Assembly (NCBI GenBank): GCA_937880125.1
Contig: CALFLU010000103.1
Coordinates: 1-63,925, forward strand
Length of the DNA: 63,925 nt
Source of the DNA: an uncultured Eubacteriaceae bacterium
GTDB taxonomy: Bacteria > Bacillota > Clostridia > Eubacteriales > UBA1433
Reading direction: 5' to 3'
Shown: one piece after another, positions 60,329 through 63,925 of the stretch
Numbering within the stretch: the first letter of the stretch is position 1
Layout of the letters: the number at the start of each line of letters is the position of its first letter
The notes under the pieces: model-generated
The model's input: the letters and a program-made list of their open reading frames with translations, nothing else
What the model was told of the DNA's origin: nothing
Database searches by the model: none
Translations under genes and position numbers: made by a program

Positions 60329-61347
60329 TATTGTTCCTCCTTTCTCGTCAACAAATACATAAAGAAAGGAGCGCCGATCACCGCAGTCAATATCCCAATC
60401 GGTATTTCCGTACTCAACGCATTGCGCGAAATGTTGTCCACACAAAGCAAAAACAGTGCACCGGTTACGAGCGAAGCCGGCAGCAGATATTGATAATTGT
60501 TGCCGACCATGCGTCTGCACAAATGGGGAATCACCAACCCCACCCAACCGATTACGCCGCTGACCGATACACTGGCAGCGGTCACAAGGGTTGCACAGAG
60601 TATCACCGTTACGCGCACGGCTTTTGTGTTTACCCCCATGGTTCTCGCTTCTTCTTCGCCCATAGTGAGTGCGTTAATCTGCCAGCGAAGCAAAAACAAC
60701 GGCACAATGCCGATGAGCATAGGCAGCAGCGCAAACTTCAAGTCGTTCAAACTCGTACTTGCCAGGCTGCCCATCAACCAATAGGTAATGGACGGCAGCT
60801 GGTCGGCAGGATCCGCCACCAACTTGAGATAAGACACTCCCGCGGTAAACAGCGAGCTGACCATGATGCCCGAGAGCACCAGGCCCAAAATGCGGTTTCC
60901 TTTTGTCTTGCGACTTACCAAGAAAACAAAAGCGACTGAAATCATGCCTGATACAAAGGCACCCAGCGCAATGGCGCCTCTTTGTGCAAAAAACATAATT
61001 GCAAGAGCCGCGCCAAAAGAAGCCCCCGCAGAGGTGCCCAAAATGTCGGGAGAGGCCATGGGGTTTTGAAAAATACCCTGGTACGACGCCCCGGCAACAG
61101 CCAGCGAAGCCCCTACCAAACAGGCTAGCACAATGCGCGGCAGGCGAACGCGAAACAAAATATCTTCCGCGCTGCTGTCCCAAAACGGCTCAACAGAAAA
61201 AAATTTCGACCCCAAAATTCCTAAAATCTCTTTGATGCGAATCGGGTATCTGCCCAATCCGAGCGAGACAATAAAAGCTGCAACCAACACCGCAAGCAAT
61301 AGGAAGATGAGAAATACTTTGCGATTTTCTTTTAGTTTTCGAGTCAT
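60325..61347 (-). CDS. FecCD-family ABC transporter permease
   Basis: The 340-residue permease has about nine to ten membrane helices. Family signatures are LVGASLAVAGASYQGIFQNP, LGTSAGASFGAALAIMF and GVIGWVGLVIPHLCRRMVG (ATPase-coupling region), ending EIPIGILTAVIGAPFF. GAGGA supports the ATG at 61347; the frame is open 26 codons further up. It is the first gene of the four-gene operon (permease, ATPase, binding protein, ModE-like). Confidence 0.93.
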   Translation of the reverse strand: MTRKLKENRKVFLIFLLLAVLVAAFIVSLGLGRYPIRIKEILGILGSKFFSVEPFWDSSAEDILFRVRLPRIVLACLVGASLAVAGASYQGIFQNPMASPDILGTSAGASFGAALAIMFFAQRGAIALGAFVSGMISVAFVFLVSRKTKGNRILGLVLSGIMVSSLFTAGVSYLKLVADPADQLPSITYWLMGSLASTSLNDLKFALLPMLIGIVPLFLLRWQINALTMGEEEARTMGVNTKAVRVTVILCATLVTAASVSVSGVIGWVGLVIPHLCRRMVGNNYQYLLPASLVTGALFLLCVDNISRNALSTEIPIGILTAVIGAPFFMYLLTRKEEQY

Positions 61348-61365
61348 ACATTCCTCGTCAATCTT

Positions 61366-61393
61366 ATTATACTCAAGCGAGAATAATACTCTG
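61366..61393. promoter_or_regulatory. Candidate operator of the importer operon
   Basis: ATTATACTC and GAGAATAAT form arms with 8 of 9 matches separated by six bases, and TTATACTC/TAATACTC also recur as a near direct repeat. The site covers the region just downstream of the predicted transcript start. Confidence 0.4.
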
Positions 61394-61398
61394 TTCAT

Positions 61399-61427
61399 TA
61401 TACAGAAATCGTTTGCACGCGTCAACA
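61399..61427 (-). promoter_or_regulatory. Promoter of the importer operon
   Basis: TTGACG and a perfect TATAAT with a 17-base spacer on the minus strand, about 50 bases before the permease start. Confidence 0.75.
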
Positions 61428-61510
61428 GCTTTTTCCTGCTTTTACGGCATGCAATACAATCAAACTGTATGCTATAATGAACGCATACCGATTAAACAAG
61501 GAGCCGTAAA

Positions 61511-62035
61511 ATGACGCATCTGTTCTTGGAAGGAGACAGCCAATCAGGCAAAAGCACCCTCATTGGTCGCTGCCTCGAAAAGCTTGGCATCTGCCCCGGC
61601 GGATTTCAAACGTATTTTTGCAATAGCGACCCCTCCCAGCCCCGCGCTTTGTATATGACTGCGGCAGGGTGTCAAAAAATAAAAAACGACGACAACATCG
61701 TCGCCTTGTTACAACCCTCTCTTCCTCCCCTTGTCTATAACCGCCGATTTGATGCCCTCGGCAAAAAATATATCGAAGACAGCAAGCCATGGGCAAAACT
61801 GCTCGTCATGGACGAGTGCTCTTTTCTGGAAAAAGACGCAACCGTGTTTCAGCAAGCCGTCTTAACTGCACTGGACGAGAACATCCCCATTCTCGGCGTG
61901 TGCCGCCCCGATAAAGCCCCTTGGACAAAGGCCATCGCCGATCATCCCAATGTTCGCATTTTATCCGTCACCCGCCAAAACCGCGAAGAGATGTTTCAAC
62001 GTGCTCTTGCCCATCTGAACGGTTTGATGACATAA
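61511..62035 (+). CDS. THEP1-like nucleoside-triphosphatase
   Basis: The 174-residue P-loop NTPase has Walker A LEGDSQSGKSTLI at the N terminus, the GGFQTYFCN segment that follows it in THEP1 proteins, and Walker B LLVMDECSFLE (about residues 97-107). AAGGAG precedes the ATG, and a TATAAT lies at 61473-61478. The gene faces the CoA ligase gene and ends 4 bases from it. Related NTPases are found near molybdenum-cofactor and metal-transport genes; its own substrate is unknown. Confidence 0.8.
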   Translation: MTHLFLEGDSQSGKSTLIGRCLEKLGICPGGFQTYFCNSDPSQPRALYMTAAGCQKIKNDDNIVALLQPSLPPLVYNRRFDALGKKYIEDSKPWAKLLVMDECSFLEKDATVFQQAVLTALDENIPILGVCRPDKAPWTKAIADHPNVRILSVTRQNREEMFQRALAHLNGLMT

Positions 62036-62038
62036 CTT

Positions 62039-63277
62039 CTACTCTGTCATTATTTTTCTTTTCGCTGTGTAATACGGTGCATGCCGCCGCCATTTTTCGG
62101 TATGCCAATGAATTTCAATATTGACGCCCCATCCCTTCTGCAAAATCACGTATTCCAACTCTTTTTCGATTACTTCTCTGTCCGCTTTGTCCGTCAGCAC
62201 GATATCGATCGTAACCCGCTTTTCTTGCCGCGCCACGCGATAATCCAACACGCCATCCCGAGTAAAGAGAACAGCGTCTAACGGGCTCATCTCATTTGAC
62301 ACCGCCTCACGCCGCACATTTTGCAATTTTTTCAACGTGCTGCCGCAGGCGCATGCCTGCGCGCTGATTTTTCCCTTATCCCCCGTGCGATAGCGAATCA
62401 GCGGCATCGCCTCATGACAAAGCGTTGTGAGCACGATTTCTCCTTCCTGTCCATCCCGCACCCAATTTCCTTTTTCGTCTGTAATTTCAATCAGCAAGTC
62501 ATTTTCACGAATGTGCATCCCGCTTTTATCGCCGCACTCCACCGCACCGCCCAGCCCGCTTTCGCTTAAACCGTAATGTTCTATCACATGCAGAGAAAAC
62601 CGCTCGTCAAGCTCCTTTTTCAAAAACGGCGGCGCGCTGTCCGCGCTGATGAGCACCGACTTCAGCGGAAGGCTTTTACCGATTTTATCGGCATAACGCA
62701 TCAGTGACAGCATTTTAAAAGGCATGGCAACAGCGCAGTTTATTTTTTTCTCTTCCACCAAACAAGCCAGAGCATCAAAGGTTTCATCCAAAGAGCACGA
62801 AAAGACCGCAACGTTTATGCGCTCCAACGCCCGTGCAATCAATGCACCCACGCTGTGCTCAGCATTTGCAGGCATCCACACCAGACATCTGTCACCTTCA
62901 GTTGCAATTTCTCTCAGCCCGCAGGCAAAAAAGTCCACGGTTTTTTCAATATCCTCTTCCGAAAAAAACAATCGCTTTGCCTGCCCCGTGGTGGCCGACG
63001 AATACATTGTAATCACTTTTTCAACCCGACTTTGCGATAAAAGCAGCATTTGCCGGTGGTTTGCCGTCAGTTGCCTTTCGCTCAAAAGCGCAACGGCCTG
63101 CATATCCGCAAGAGAATCCATACCTCCAGGCAGATAGCTATAATACGCGCTCTTTTCCTTGACTCTTGCAAACAATGCGTTGATTTTTTTTAGCTGCATT
63201 TCCTCAATGCTCGCTCTGTTCAACTCCGCGATTTCTTCCTTTTGTTGAATCCAATTGTCTAACACAGAGCGTCTCAT
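62039..63277 (-). CDS. AMP-forming CoA-ligase-like enzyme (PaaK superfamily, DVU_1553-like)
   Basis: The 412-residue protein is an adenylate-forming enzyme of the phenylacetate-CoA ligase group. The nucleotide loop is MYSSATTGQAKRLFFSEEDI (about residues 92-111), followed by EHYGLSESGLGG (about 234) and IRYRTGDKGKI (about 299). A CACG pair before STLKKL recalls the zinc-binding part of PaaK. The catalytic Lys loop at the end is probably in WRRHAPYYTAKRK. I associate it from memory with the DVU_1553 family of CoA ligases, which occurs beside radical SAM proteins. Its start overlaps the radical SAM gene (ATGA), so both work in one operon. The acid substrate is unknown. Confidence 0.75.
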   Translation of the reverse strand: MRRSVLDNWIQQKEEIAELNRASIEEMQLKKINALFARVKEKSAYYSYLPGGMDSLADMQAVALLSERQLTANHRQMLLLSQSRVEKVITMYSSATTGQAKRLFFSEEDIEKTVDFFACGLREIATEGDRCLVWMPANAEHSVGALIARALERINVAVFSCSLDETFDALACLVEEKKINCAVAMPFKMLSLMRYADKIGKSLPLKSVLISADSAPPFLKKELDERFSLHVIEHYGLSESGLGGAVECGDKSGMHIRENDLLIEITDEKGNWVRDGQEGEIVLTTLCHEAMPLIRYRTGDKGKISAQACACGSTLKKLQNVRREAVSNEMSPLDAVLFTRDGVLDYRVARQEKRVTIDIVLTDKADREVIEKELEYVILQKGWGVNIEIHWHTEKWRRHAPYYTAKRKIMTE

Positions 63278-63925
63278 TTTGCCGCCCCGCTGTTTCGATA
63301 CAGCGCTTTGCCGTTAAGTGCCGTCAAATTATACGCGCAGAAAGGAATGATTTTCTCCCCTGATGCCACACCCACCTTGCACTGTCTCAGTCGGTTTAAA
63401 TCCAGCGAATAGACATCTTGAAAAAACATCGCCGATATCATGAGTTTGTGCGTACTGCTGCGCTTTAAAAATGCATCTAAGGAGGCAAAGGCCTCGCTGT
63501 CATCGTCCTCTTTGCCTTGGTTCTCTTCGCTTGCCGACCACTGTTTTGCCACATATTTTCGCGATTTTTCAATGGTGGCATCACAGCAATTCCCTTTTTC
63601 TTTTTCCGCGGAGACGACCGTACCGTTTTCCATGATTACCACCGAGGCAAGCAGGGAGCAATAGGCGCTTTCCGCACCGCCCCCGGCAAAATATTCTTGC
63701 CTGATAAGCCCCCCTGTCTGTTTTTCTATTTCTCGCATAAGAAAGGGCAGTGTCAGCGGCCTGTCTGTCAAATTTTTCGGATAACGCCCAAAAAGACTCA
63801 CGGGCTGAAAGTGCACGCCCCTCACCGCAGGCATATGCTTTATCGCATAGTCGATAATATCGCCGATTTGATGATGGTTCACCCCGTAGACCAGCGTGGG
63901 CACCAGCACCACGCCCAGCCCGGCC
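63274..63925 (-). CDS. Radical SAM protein (TrsS-like), C-terminal part; 5' end outside window
   Basis: The frame is open to the window edge, so only the last about 217 residues are seen, and the iron-sulfur CxxxCxxC motif must lie outside. The visible half has LVPTLVYGVNHHQIGDII, VRGVHFQPVSLFGRYPKN, IEKQTGGLIRQEYF and the closing EKIIPFCAYNLTALNGKALY. I recall these segments from radical SAM (seleno)proteins called TrsS and from tetraether-lipid-synthase-like relatives. Where I remember relatives having Cys or selenocysteine (PGCEN-type motif), this protein has Ala (GGGAES). It is in one operon with the CoA ligase. The product is unknown. Confidence 0.7.
   Translation of the reverse strand, partial: AGLGVVLVPTLVYGVNHHQIGDIIDYAIKHMPAVRGVHFQPVSLFGRYPKNLTDRPLTLPFLMREIEKQTGGLIRQEYFAGGGAESAYCSLLASVVIMENGTVVSAEKEKGNCCDATIEKSRKYVAKQWSASEENQGKEDDDSEAFASLDAFLKRSSTHKLMISAMFFQDVYSLDLNRLRQCKVGVASGEKIIPFCAYNLTALNGKALYRNSGAAK

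Noticed and set aside
60329..60547. N-terminal extension of the transporter ATPase (73 more codons in frame)
   Set aside because: This part overlaps the permease gene in another frame and has no ribosome site, while GGAGG lies correctly before the TTG at 60328.
1..63925. Insertion sequences, prophage genes, CRISPR arrays or replication origin
   Set aside because: No transposase-, integrase- or phage-like frame, no regularly spaced short repeats and no cluster of DnaA boxes were seen on reading the window.

Overview
The window looks like a piece of chromosome from a low-to-moderate GC, Gram-positive-type anaerobe, most likely a member of the Clostridia. The reasons are: the complete Firmicutes order rpsJ...rplQ followed by ecfA1-ecfA2-ecfT-truA-rplM-rpsI; a small KOW protein between map and infA; zinc-type S4, S14, L33, L36 and adenylate kinase; strong AGGAGG ribosome-binding sites; a DegV protein; an MgtE magnesium channel; and an NfnAB-type electron-bifurcating transhydrogenase pair, which points to ferredoxin-based anaerobic metabolism. 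These are inferences from family knowledge and visible motifs; no database search was run. No transposase, integrase, phage gene or CRISPR array was seen.

Layout. 1-9.2 kb: partial tRNA-Gly, a flavodoxin-fold reductase, ppx-ppk1 polyphosphate genes, a LytTR/DUF3021 regulator-membrane pair, degV, a small membrane protein, mgtE with a long leader, and tRNA-Leu. 9.2-18 kb: a membrane protein, Xaa-Pro aminopeptidase, histidine phosphatase, folC, an unknown single-span protein, the tig-clpP-clpX proteostasis operon and an EamA transporter. 18-27.7 kb: two tandem ilvD-type dehydratases, a PspC protein, a small membrane protein, a two-component system with a third beta-propeller-like gene, and a COG2509-type FAD protein. 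27.8-31.1 kb: rpmG-secE-nusG-rplK-rplA and rplJ-rplL. 31.3-38.1 kb: an amidohydrolase, a MerR regulator divergent from nfnA-nfnB, a SHOCT protein and a DUF1015 protein. 38.2-57.8 kb: the complete S10-spc-alpha ribosomal superoperon, with secY, adk, map, infA, rpoA and the ECF vitamin-transporter module, on the minus strand. 58-63.9 kb: a FecCD-type ABC importer with a ModE-like regulator, a THEP1-like NTPase, an AMP-forming CoA-ligase-like enzyme and the C-terminal part of a radical SAM protein. That last cluster continues beyond the window.

How the parts work together. The minus-strand r-protein genes form two blocks. The nusG/L11/L1/L10/L12 block ends in a terminator and is not followed by rpoBC, and the S10 block is not preceded by the str operon, so the usual Firmicutes super-cluster has been split. 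Regulation is visible at several places: an L10 leader with attenuator, an L13-type leader, a MerR-type promoter with a 19-bp spacer in front of nfnAB, and a leader ORF plus attenuator in front of mgtE.

The observations I find most worth following are: (1) a near-perfect 43-bp inverted repeat inside the degV coding region that is expressed in both arms of the protein; (2) the mgtE leader, which encodes a 36-residue peptide and can form a 12-bp pairing covering its own start codon; (3) the accessory cluster at the right end (metal/oxyanion importer, ModE-like switch, NTPase, CoA ligase, radical SAM), whose biochemical role I do not know; and (4) the MerR/nfnAB control region.
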